Source: Muribaculaceae bacterium
GTDB lineage: Bacteria; Bacteroidota; Bacteroidia; Bacteroidales; Muribaculaceae
Length of the DNA stretch: 6,897 nt
NCBI GenBank assembly: GCA_024400895.1
Contig: JAKSMA010000130.1
Location: forward strand, 1 to 6,897
Reading direction: 5' to 3'
How positions within the stretch are numbered: the stretch's first letter is position 1; every line of letters starts with the position of its first letter. Made by a program: the position numbers and the translations under genes. Below are positions 1 to 5,629 of this stretch, piece by piece. The notes under the pieces are model-generated. The model was not told the origin of the DNA. It saw only the letters and a list, made by a program, of their open reading frames with translations, and made no database searches.

Positions 1-77
1 AGCACTTGAGCACTATGCAACCTGGCGTGAACATCATTCGCTTTAGCGACGGCACCACCGCCAAAGTGATGAAGTAG
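1..77 (+). CDS. 3' end of a secreted protein with T9SS-like C-terminal tail (partial)
   Basis: Only the last 24 codons and the TAG stop (75-77) are in the window; the reading frame starts at base 3. The peptide includes MQPGVNII and ends DGTTAKVMK. It is nearly the same as the end of the protein encoded at 1539-2399 (MQPGVNII, ending DGTTAKVMR). Over 78 bp the two DNA segments align without gaps, and the last 25 or so bases before the stop are almost identical. The tail resembles the conserved end of type-A C-terminal sorting domains of the Bacteroidetes type IX secretion system (a GQ motif, then G-V-x-I, then a short strand ending in basic residues). The GQ part lies outside the window here. 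It is therefore inferred to be the 3' end of a paralogue of the 1539-2399 gene. It lies 46 bp upstream of the LRR gene with no terminator between, so it is probably cotranscribed with it. Confidence 0.75.
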   Translation, partial: HLSTMQPGVNIIRFSDGTTAKVMK

Positions 78-123
78 GCGTTATTACTATTCAGAAATTT
101 TTCAATCAAAAAAAACAATTGAT

Positions 124-1524
124 ATGAAACGGACATTTTTTACTATAGCGGCTATGTGCTGCGCGGTTTTAGGGTTTGCTCAGAATCCAAAAGCCACCAA
201 AATTGAATACGAATCAGGAAAGGTTATGTATTTCGAAATAGATGCTGCCACGCATACGGCTGCTGTGACATGGAACAACAAAGTGAACTATGAATATGCT
301 CCAACTCCCGAATACACTGGCGATATCAAAATTCCTGCAACAGTGACCTATGGTGGTGAAAACTATGCCGTTACGGCGATTGGGAATTATGCATTCAATG
401 TTTGCGACAAGTTGACCTCTGTCACAATTCCTTCATCGGTAAAGCGCATTGGTGAATTGGCTTTCAATCAGGCTACAGCACTCACGAGCGTAGGGTTTGA
501 ATCCGAATCACAATTGGAGGTGATTGAGAAAATTGCATTTTTCAACACCGCTCTGCCAAGCATTCAACTCCCGGCTTCACTAAAGGTGATAGGCTCATAT
601 TCTTTCGGCTCTTGTACAAAAATGACCGAAGTCACTTTCCCTGCCAATTCTGCACTTGATTCAATACAGGATGGCGCATTCTCTGCAACAAAATTAACAT
701 CATTCACGGTTCCTGCATCGCTGAGGTTTATCGGCTCAATGGTTTTCCAGAACACCAGCGACCTTAAGAACTTCACCTTTGCCGACATCGAGCACTCCCA
801 GCTGGAGTGTATCGCAGAACTTGCATTCAACGTTTCCGGTATCACCGCCATTGAATTGCCATCGGCGTTGAAGAAAATTGAAGATGGCGCATTCTATGCC
901 AGTGAATTGGCTACTGTGAATTTCCGCGACAATTCGCAATTAGAAACCATTGAAAGAACGGCGTTTTGGGGCACAAATTTGTCGACGGTCAATATTCCTT
1001 CTACTGTAAAAATCGTGGGCAAAGAGGCTTTTGCAAGTTGTGGCAAACTGAATACGGTTTACAATTATTCTGAAAATGTGGCGGGCTTTGATGCTACTGC
1101 TTTCAATGATTGCGGCGCCGAAATCACCATGTGTGTTCCGTTCAAACCTTATGAGCAATTTAAGGCGCTGTATCCCGAAATCCGCATGGTGGTAGATCTT
1201 GAAGTTTACAGGAAGGGTGCCCTTGAAAGCATTGCTGAAGAAATGAAGACTCCCAACACAATTTCTGATGCCGATATGGAAAGAATCGAAATTTATATCG
1301 CAACCATTCAGAGCACTCGCAACTTCTACACAGCTTACTCATCTTACAATGCCGCGATGTCGATCATCAATAAGCAGAAAGAAATTGAGGAAACGCTTGC
1401 CAGAATTCTCGGGTCGTTGGGCACTAAGCAAGAAGGTACTGCAGTGAGATTGACCGGCAGCGACGGCAAGTCGTTTATCTTCTATGCTCCCGCCAGCGTT
1501 GAATATATTAAAGTAAAACAGTGA
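124..1524 (+). CDS. BspA-like leucine-rich-repeat secreted protein
   Basis: The protein has 466 residues. Residues 1-19 form a signal peptide (MKRT, then a hydrophobic stretch ending GFA before Q20), so it is exported. Residues about 81-335 hold eleven LRR_5/BspA-type repeats. Each carries an I-x-x-x-A-F core (IGNYAF 86, IGELAF 109, IEKIAF 134, IGSYSF 156, IQDGAF 181, IGSMVF 203, IAELAF 230, IEDGAF 252, IERTAF 276, VGKEAF 298, FDATAF 322), usually followed by a strand of the type LTSVTIPSS. After a capping segment, residues about 357-430 look helical and charged, and residues 438-466 look like short beta strands. BspA-family proteins are known as surface proteins that bind host or matrix ligands; that role is inferred here. 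No T9SS-type tail is visible: the protein ends VEYIKVKQ. The ATG at 124 is chosen because it gives an ideal signal peptide. The next gene starts 14 bp after the stop, so the two are very likely cotranscribed. Confidence 0.9.
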   Translation: MKRTFFTIAAMCCAVLGFAQNPKATKIEYESGKVMYFEIDAATHTAAVTWNNKVNYEYAPTPEYTGDIKIPATVTYGGENYAVTAIGNYAFNVCDKLTSVTIPSSVKRIGELAFNQATALTSVGFESESQLEVIEKIAFFNTALPSIQLPASLKVIGSYSFGSCTKMTEVTFPANSALDSIQDGAFSATKLTSFTVPASLRFIGSMVFQNTSDLKNFTFADIEHSQLECIAELAFNVSGITAIELPSALKKIEDGAFYASELATVNFRDNSQLETIERTAFWGTNLSTVNIPSTVKIVGKEAFASCGKLNTVYNYSENVAGFDATAFNDCGAEITMCVPFKPYEQFKALYPEIRMVVDLEVYRKGALESIAEEMKTPNTISDADMERIEIYIATIQSTRNFYTAYSSYNAAMSIINKQKEIEETLARILGSLGTKQEGTAVRLTGSDGKSFIFYAPASVEYIKVKQ

Positions 1525-1538
1525 AATCCTACATCACT

Positions 1539-2399
1539 ATGAAAAAGTCAATAATTATCTTCGGAGTCTTGTGCTTTGGACTGGTGAGCGGCGCACGAAA
1601 TGCTGTTGCGACCGATGCGGTTCTGGTTGCGGGCACGAAGTCGGGCAAGGCGGTAGATGAAAGTTTCCTTTGTGAAACCGATACTATGAAGGTGACCTTT
1701 GATGCCGATGGCAATCCCGTGCTCGCCCTTGCCGATGGCTCAGAGCGCAGATATGAAATAGCTGTGAGCGACACTCTTCGCATCGACCCAAGCAAGGCAT
1801 ATAAGTTGCATGGATTTCTTGAGGCAAGCGAAGGGAAAAACTATAGCACATTTTTCTCTTCTGAGAGTGCTTGGAGAGTGCCGGAAGCTGGAGTCACTGC
1901 ATGCGCAGCGCGTGTTGCCCGCATTGATGCCGACGGCATTGGGTATTTGAAACTCACTGCTCTCACTGGCAATGGCAATAGAATAATCCATCAAGGTGAA
2001 CCTGTGATTATTGAATCAGACGAAAGTGAAGTGATACTTTTGCCATCGGTCAACAAGCAACCTGCCACCGTAGAAAGCCAGTTGAGTGGCACCGATGAAA
2101 TGATTGAGTGCGACCCTGCCTCGAATTACGCCTTCGACCAACACCAAATGTTGGGCATCGGTTTCTTCCCAAGCGGGAACGTGGCATCCAATAGTGCCTA
2201 TCTCTCTTTCGACTCGCCACAATCTGCCAGCATGTTTAAAATCACACACGAAGTGCCTACTGGCATCAAGGACATTCCAGTAGGTGAGCGCGAAGTGAAA
2301 GCCATCTACAATGTGGCTGGCCAGCAGTTGAGCAAGATGCAGCCAGGCGTGAACATCATCCTCTTTACCGACGGCACCACCGCCAAAGTGATGAGATAG
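1539..2399 (+). CDS. Secreted protein with T9SS type-A-like C-terminal domain
   Basis: The protein has 286 residues from the ATG at 1539. A GTG at 1521 would add six residues and overlap the LRR stop, but ATG 1539 gives the better signal peptide (MKKSIIIFGV, cleavage near residues 18-25). Residues about 49-82 have alternating strand patterns (KVTFDADGNPVLALADG). Residues about 100-240 fit a pattern often seen in Prevotella-type exported proteins: Y-S-T-F-F, then VPEAGVTA, then GEPVIIES, then AYLSFDSP. Residues about 253-286 (IYNVAGQQLSKMQPG, ending KVMR) match the form of a type-A sorting domain: YN..GQ, then G-V-N-I, then a final basic strand. This suggests T9SS-dependent outer-membrane passage and surface attachment or release. 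No catalytic motif is seen. It is the last gene before a strong terminator. The truncated gene at 1-77 has nearly the same C-terminus. Confidence 0.85.
   Translation: MKKSIIIFGVLCFGLVSGARNAVATDAVLVAGTKSGKAVDESFLCETDTMKVTFDADGNPVLALADGSERRYEIAVSDTLRIDPSKAYKLHGFLEASEGKNYSTFFSSESAWRVPEAGVTACAARVARIDADGIGYLKLTALTGNGNRIIHQGEPVIIESDESEVILLPSVNKQPATVESQLSGTDEMIECDPASNYAFDQHQMLGIGFFPSGNVASNSAYLSFDSPQSASMFKITHEVPTGIKDIPVGEREVKAIYNVAGQQLSKMQPGVNIILFTDGTTAKVMR
2256..2284 (+). repeat. 8-bp inverted repeat inside the CDS, at the sorting-domain boundary
   Basis: CCTACTGG (2256-2263) and CCAGTAGG (2277-2284) are perfect reverse complements separated by 13 bases. They encode the linker just before the C-terminal domain (residues PTGIKDIPVG). 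It may be chance or an mRNA hairpin at the domain junction. Confidence 0.4.
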
Positions 2400-2447
2400 G
2401 CGAGAAGCAGACATTGCCAAATAAAATGGCTTCATCATAATTAGGAA

Positions 2448-2492
2448 AATGAGCCGAATTGCGTGGAAGCGATTCGGCTCATTCTTTTTTTT
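2448..2492 (+). terminator. Strong rho-independent terminator of the LRR/secreted-protein group
   Basis: A perfect 12-bp stem (AATGAGCCGAAT 2448-2459 with ATTCGGCTCATT 2472-2483) is extended inward by a T.G wobble and two G-C pairs, leaving a 6-base loop at 2463-2468. A run of eight T (2485-2492) follows after one C. It lies 48 bp after the stop of the 1539-2399 gene and is the clear transcript end for the plus-strand group. Confidence 0.92.
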
Positions 2493-2601
2493 GCCTGTTA
2501 TAATTGCCCCGTTTTGTCAAGTATTTTTTTTGAAAAATATTTTTTCAAGAGAAAAAAAGCGATTTTGCGTTTATAAAAACGTTCGAATTGCCCCGAAAAT
2601 A

Positions 2602-2609
2602 TAGGTTTG
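2602..2609 (+). promoter_or_regulatory. Candidate Bacteroidetes -7 box (TAGGTTTG)
   Basis: TAGGTTTG is a perfect match to the Bacteroidetes consensus TAnnTTTG. No TTTG -33 element is seen at the usual 19-21 bp upstream. If used, it would give a leader of roughly 130 nt for the gene at 2750. It competes with the 2678-2685 candidate. Confidence 0.3.
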
Positions 2610-2677
2610 CGATTGTTTCTATAAAAAGTTATAAATTTTTTATCCGCTTTTATAAAAAAACGGGTGATGGTGACGCC

Positions 2678-2685
2678 GAACTTTG
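2678..2685 (+). promoter_or_regulatory. Candidate Bacteroidetes -7 box (GAACTTTG)
   Basis: GAACTTTG followed by C differs from TAnnTTTG only at its first base and strongly resembles the TAACTTTGC box at 4143. It would give a leader of about 60 nt before the ATG at 2750. No -33 TTTG is visible at normal spacing; the region upstream is A-rich. Confidence 0.4.
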
Positions 2686-2749
2686 CAGCACGAAAACAAA
2701 TCAAGCGATAATTAATCGAAAAATGTATAACATATTAAAATTTACAATT

Positions 2750-3322
2750 ATGAAAAAGATTTTTGCAGTAGCAGTTTTGGCTATCATCTCAACAATGTCA
2801 TTGTTTGCACAGAATGAACAACGCGAACCTGGTTTATATAATGTTGATGGAGAAATGTACACAAAGTTGACATATATTACAGGCAGCACAAAGACCTCAG
2901 GCTTCTCACTCGGTACACTGCTTGATATTGGCAAGCAAAAGAAGTCGTATAAGGGTGCAACCAGCGACACACAATGCAAGACGCAAACTTTTGTTATGGT
3001 AATTGACCTGGAAAAGACAGCCATCAAGCAAACATATAAAACCTTTGATGTGTTTGTGAAGAGCATGTCTCCTGAAAACATGGTTCTCGTTCCTCTTGAA
3101 GTGGCTAAAAAGAATCGTGAATACAAGGAAGGAACAAGAATCAATGGCTTTAAAACAAAGGACAACAAGACCATTGGCTTTGAATGGCAACGCATTTCCG
3201 ACAATGCCTTTGCCATCACCACCGACCTTCCTGCCGGCGAATATGCATTCGTTTTCAAGATGGCACAGCATGGTGTTTATGACTTCGACAATATTTTCGA
3301 CTTCACTATCGTGGCTGAATAA
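2750..3322 (+). CDS. Secreted protein of unknown function (190 aa)
   Basis: The ATG at 2750 gives MKKIFAVAVLAIISTMSLFA followed by Q, a typical signal peptide cleaved after residue 20. Two earlier in-frame starts (2588 and 2723) only add leader-like residues and spoil the signal peptide. The mature 170 residues are rich in Lys, Thr and Phe and look mainly beta-strand. Recognisable stretches are PENMVLVPLEVAKKNREYKEG (about 104-124), then IGFEWQRIS, LPAGEYAFVFK and a final FDFTIVAE. The pattern 'VLV.L..KKNRE, then GEYAF, then FDF' is familiar to me from small exported Bacteroidetes proteins of unknown function; I cannot name a domain. There is one Cys in the mature part and no lipobox, T9SS tail or catalytic motif. 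It has its own leader and terminator, so it is probably a single-gene transcript. Confidence 0.85.
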   Translation: MKKIFAVAVLAIISTMSLFAQNEQREPGLYNVDGEMYTKLTYITGSTKTSGFSLGTLLDIGKQKKSYKGATSDTQCKTQTFVMVIDLEKTAIKQTYKTFDVFVKSMSPENMVLVPLEVAKKNREYKEGTRINGFKTKDNKTIGFEWQRISDNAFAITTDLPAGEYAFVFKMAQHGVYDFDNIFDFTIVAE

Positions 3323-3346
3323 AGTGCGTGAAATTTACCGACGGTG

Positions 3347-3397
3347 ATTAGCCCTCCGGCAATGTGAGCAACTGATGCTTCATGCCGGAGGGCTAAT
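3347..3397. terminator. Shared (bidirectional) terminator between convergent genes
   Basis: ATTAGCCCTCCGGCA (3347-3361) and TGCCGGAGGGCTAAT (3383-3397) form a perfect 15-bp inverted repeat with a 21-base loop. The loop can pair further (AGCA with TGCT). Downstream T content on the plus strand is modest (TTATTTTGATTT), and the minus side has no long T run. It lies between the stop of the 190-residue protein gene (3322) and the stop of the minus-strand gene (3419), so it can serve both. Confidence 0.8.
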
Positions 3398-3418
3398 TAT
3401 TTTGATTTGATTGTGGGC

Positions 3419-3964
3419 TTATTCGGATTCTGTGTCGTGCTCTTTCTTGAGCCATTCAATGAGCTCTTCAATTTTTTCTTGGTCGACGTGCCCTTTGGTG
3501 ATAAAACTTGACATGAAAGTATAGAACATGTTTCTATTACGCCTTTCTCTGGCCTTAAGCTTTTGAATTTGCTTTTTTGAAGTGGCAATATTCAATAAAA
3601 GTTTTGTTTGGTCGTCAGATAGTTCATCAATCGCTTTTTGCAGATCGCCGGAGATGCTCAATAGCGCTATCTTGCAATTATATACGGTTCTTAAATTTGT
3701 ATATTCTTTTAAGCGTTTTTCTGACTCTGCAATAAGCTTGTTATACCGTTTCTTTAGTTCCTCGATGCCCGAATCGTCGGTAATTTCCGACATTTCAGCT
3801 TCGAGGTCCTCAACACGGTATCTCAAATCTTGGTTTTCCCTTTCTAATGAGTGACGGTATGCCTTCTGTTCTTCATCATATTTTTTGTAGGCTTCAACTA
3901 TTTTGCTCAGCTGATAAATTTTTTTGTCTTTTTCATCAAATAAATCTGCGTTTAACATATGCAT
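3419..3964 (-). CDS. Coiled-coil protein of unknown function (181 aa)
   Basis: The protein starts MHMLNADLFDEKDKK. The ATG at 3964 and the in-frame ATG at 3958 (MLNADLF) are both possible. It has no signal peptide or membrane segment, so it should be cytoplasmic. It is rich in Lys, Glu, Asp and Leu. Long heptad-like stretches run over residues about 10-58, 66-95 and 105-145, with a short break near 60-65 (ITDDSG). A basic patch KARERRNRN (137-145) precedes an aromatic segment (MFYTFMSSF) and a final amphipathic helix, KIEELIEWLKKEHD (164-177). No enzyme motif is visible. A structural, scaffolding or nucleic-acid-associated role is possible but not shown. It is divergent from the flippase gene and convergent with the 190-residue protein gene, so it is a one-gene unit. 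Its DNA is more A/T-rich than the flippase and glycosyltransferase genes. Confidence 0.8.
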   Translation of the reverse strand: MHMLNADLFDEKDKKIYQLSKIVEAYKKYDEEQKAYRHSLERENQDLRYRVEDLEAEMSEITDDSGIEELKKRYNKLIAESEKRLKEYTNLRTVYNCKIALLSISGDLQKAIDELSDDQTKLLLNIATSKKQIQKLKARERRNRNMFYTFMSSFITKGHVDQEKIEELIEWLKKEHDTESE

Positions 3965-3990
3965 ATAGTATTATGATTTTAGTGATACTA

Positions 3991-3998
3991 CAAAGTTA
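3991..3998 (-). promoter_or_regulatory. -7 box (TAACTTTG) for the coiled-coil gene
   Basis: On the minus strand, bases 3998 to 3991 read TAACTTTG, a perfect TAnnTTTG box. It lies about 27 bp before the ATG at 3964, so the leader would be short (about 20 nt). No clear TTTG -33 element is present at the usual distance. Confidence 0.55.
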
Positions 3999-4020
3999 GT
4001 CATTAAATTTGATTTGTGCA

Positions 4021-4047
4021 CACATTGTTCTGAATTTTTGCAATGTG
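4021..4047. promoter_or_regulatory. Inverted repeat CACATTG-N13-CAATGTG in the divergent promoter region
   Basis: CACATTG (4021-4027) and CAATGTG (4041-4047) are perfect reverse complements with centres 20 bp apart, about two helical turns. The pair begins 23 bp upstream of the minus-strand -7 box, at or beyond the position of its -33 element. It could be an operator for a dimeric regulator; seven bp per arm also allows chance. Confidence 0.3.
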
Positions 4048-4060
4048 AAATGGATTGGTG

Positions 4061-4076
4061 ACGGCGCTGCCGTTTT
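4061..4076 (+). other. Small GC-rich hairpin followed by four T
   Basis: ACGGC (4061-4065) and GCCGT (4069-4073) pair across a 3-base loop, and the T run reaches 4076. It resembles a minimal terminator but no gene reads into it on the plus strand, so its meaning is unclear. Confidence 0.25.
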
Positions 4077-4142
4077 GGGTGAAAAAATCAACCAGTTTTT
4101 TTCTACAGGGTGGGTTTTGGCTTGCGTTCAAAAACATTTTTG

Positions 4143-4150
4143 TAACTTTG
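4143..4150 (+). promoter_or_regulatory. -7 box (TAACTTTG) for the flippase gene
   Basis: TAACTTTG followed by C is a perfect match to the Bacteroidetes TAnnTTTG box. The nearest upstream TTTG is at 4116-4119, a 23-bp spacer that is slightly longer than usual. Transcription would begin near 4157, leaving a leader of about 36 nt before the ATG at 4193, which is occupied by the hairpin at 4160-4176. Confidence 0.6.
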
Positions 4151-4159
4151 CAGTCGGCT

Positions 4160-4176
4160 GGGCAAATGATTTGCCC
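4160..4176 (+). promoter_or_regulatory. Leader hairpin just upstream of the flippase start
   Basis: GGGCAAA (4160-4166) and TTTGCCC (4170-4176) form a perfect 7-bp stem with a 3-base loop, ending 16 bp before the ATG at 4193. It takes up most of the predicted short leader. No T run follows, so it is not a terminator; it may affect translation start or mRNA stability. Confidence 0.4.
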
Positions 4177-4192
4177 GCACAAACTGTGAATT

Positions 4193-5629
4193 ATGGCTGA
4201 CTCTCTGAAAGATAAGACGGCAAAAAATCTATTTTGGAGTGCGATGAACAATGGCACCATGCAAGTGCTCAATTTGCTCATCGGCATCTTCCTTGGGCGT
4301 TTGCTCTCGCCGGGCGAATATGGCTTGGTGGGGGTGCTCACCATATTCACGCTCATCGCCGGCAATCTGCAGAGTAGCGGTTTCACGCAGGGGCTTATCA
4401 ATCTGAAGAATCCCACTGCCCGCGACTATAATTCGGTGTTCTGGTTCAATATCCTTGCCAGTTTCTTCATTTATGGCGTGCTCTTCTTCTGCGCGCCTCT
4501 CATTGCCGACTTCTTTCATCAGCCAGCCCTCGTGGATTTGTCAAGATTTGTGTTCTTGGGCTTTGTGATTTCGTCGTTCGGTATTGCTCATGCCGCCTAC
4601 ATGAACAAAAATCTGATGAATCGTCAGCAGGCGTTTATCAATTGTTTGGCGTTGGCCATTTCTGGCGTTTCGGGCATCACTTTGGCTTTCAATGGCTATT
4701 CTTACTGGAGCCTTGCGTGGCAACAGATTATCTACATCACTGTGCTCAACATTGGGCGCTACTATGTGGTGCAGTGGCGTCCGTCGCTGAACATAGATTT
4801 CGGGCCAGTGCGCCAGATGTTCAATTTCAGTGTAAAGATTCTGTTTACCAATATTATCAACACGCTGAGCAGCAACATTCTCACATTCATTTTCGGACGC
4901 TATTTTCCCATTAAGCAGGTGGGCAACTTTACACAGGCGTATAAGTGGAACACGATGGCTAACTCTTTCGTGGCCAATACGCTGTGGCAAGTGGTGCAGA
5001 CTGTGCTTGTGGCTGCGGGCGATGAAAAGGATCGCCTTTGCCGTGTCTACCGGAAGATGATGCGTTTCACGGCGTTCATGTCGTTCCCGTTGATGTTTGG
5101 CCTGGCTTTGGTGGCTGAGGAATTCATTCTTTGCACCATTGGCGACGAGTGGGTGGGGAGTATTCCGTTGCTGCGCATCCTGTGTGTGGCTGGTGCTTTT
5201 GTGCCATTCTACACCATGTATCAGAATTTGGCCATCAGCCGAGGCCGAAGCGACCTCTATCTGTGGTGCAATGTGGCGCAAATCGTGCTTCAGGTGGCGG
5301 TGATTTTCGCATTCAAGTCGATGGGCTTGACCGTGATGGTGATTGCCTACTCGGTGTTTATCGTTTTGTGGCTGTTGGCTTGGCAAGTGGTGGCAAAGCA
5401 CCTGATAGGCCTGCGCATGTTCGACACACTGCTCGATGTGGTGCCCTTTATGCTGATTTCGGCAGGCGTGATGGTTGCAACCTACTTCAGCACCTTCTGG
5501 ATTTCAAACCATGTAATTGTGCTGGTGGCGCGCATCGTGGTGGCAGCAGTGCTCTACATTGCCGCGATGAAATTGCTGAAAGCTGAGATGATGAACGAGT
5601 GCCTCTCTTACCTCAAGAAAAAACGCTAA
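4193..5629 (+). CDS. Wzx-type polysaccharide flippase (MOP superfamily, PST family)
   Basis: This 478-residue inner-membrane protein should flip undecaprenyl-diphosphate-linked oligosaccharides from the cytoplasmic to the periplasmic face for capsule, exopolysaccharide or O-antigen assembly. The N-terminal pattern is typical of the WzxC-like group: KTAKNLFWSAMNNGTMQ, then GRLLSPGEYGLVGVLTIF (residues 35-52), then SSGFTQGLINLKNPTARDYN (61-80). About 12-14 hydrophobic segments follow, with clear ones near 82-105, 116-135, 147-165, 172-190, 215-235, 294-313, 326-345, 358-376, 378-399, 415-433 and 440-460. Length fits the family. The ATG at 4193 directly precedes the conserved amphipathic start (MADSLKDKTAK). 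It has its own predicted promoter and hairpin leader. Its stop overlaps the end of the convergent glycosyltransferase gene. The substrate cannot be read from sequence. A plain polysaccharide-biosynthesis membrane-protein label would also fit. Confidence 0.92.
   Translation: MADSLKDKTAKNLFWSAMNNGTMQVLNLLIGIFLGRLLSPGEYGLVGVLTIFTLIAGNLQSSGFTQGLINLKNPTARDYNSVFWFNILASFFIYGVLFFCAPLIADFFHQPALVDLSRFVFLGFVISSFGIAHAAYMNKNLMNRQQAFINCLALAISGVSGITLAFNGYSYWSLAWQQIIYITVLNIGRYYVVQWRPSLNIDFGPVRQMFNFSVKILFTNIINTLSSNILTFIFGRYFPIKQVGNFTQAYKWNTMANSFVANTLWQVVQTVLVAAGDEKDRLCRVYRKMMRFTAFMSFPLMFGLALVAEEFILCTIGDEWVGSIPLLRILCVAGAFVPFYTMYQNLAISRGRSDLYLWCNVAQIVLQVAVIFAFKSMGLTVMVIAYSVFIVLWLLAWQVVAKHLIGLRMFDTLLDVVPFMLISAGVMVATYFSTFWISNHVIVLVARIVVAAVLYIAAMKLLKAEMMNECLSYLKKKR

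Larger units (their letters stand above)
2493..2749. other. AT-rich intergenic region before the 190-residue secreted protein
   Basis: No gene is supported between 2400 and 2749 (350 bp). After the terminator the DNA is very A/T-rich. It has a near-perfect A/T inverted repeat at 2530-2548 (TTGAAAAA against TTTTTCAA), flanked by T-rich and A-rich runs. AATTGCCCCG occurs twice (2502-2511 and 2586-2595). TATAAAAA recurs three times around 2572, 2620 and 2651. Two candidate -7 boxes (2602-2609 and 2678-2685) are listed separately. The open frame upstream of 2750 is read as leader: its translation is lysine/phenylalanine-rich and does not look like a protein. Confidence 0.6.

Noticed and set aside
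1521..1538. GTG start at 1521 for the second secreted protein, overlapping the LRR stop codon
   Set aside because: ATG 1539 in the same frame gives a standard MKK signal peptide; the six extra residues (MKSYIT) add nothing recognisable.
1500..1560. LRR protein and following protein as one gene broken by a frameshift
   Set aside because: The downstream protein begins with its own signal peptide, and the LRR protein ends normally after its C-terminal segment.
2016..2438. 140-residue minus-strand frame opposite the second secreted protein
   Set aside because: His/Trp-rich shadow of a well-supported plus-strand gene; no signal or motif.
2588..2749. N-terminal extension of the 190-residue protein to 2588 or 2723
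   Set aside because: The extension is lysine/phenylalanine-rich translation of the A/T-rich leader and would bury the signal peptide. It also overlaps candidate promoter boxes.
4009..4200. 63-residue plus-strand frame in the divergent intergenic region
   Set aside because: It covers the predicted flippase promoter and hairpin, overlaps the flippase start and has no protein-like pattern.
4541..5401. 286-residue minus-strand frame opposite the flippase
   Set aside because: Its composition is His/Gln-rich as expected for an antisense shadow; the plus frame is an unmistakable flippase.
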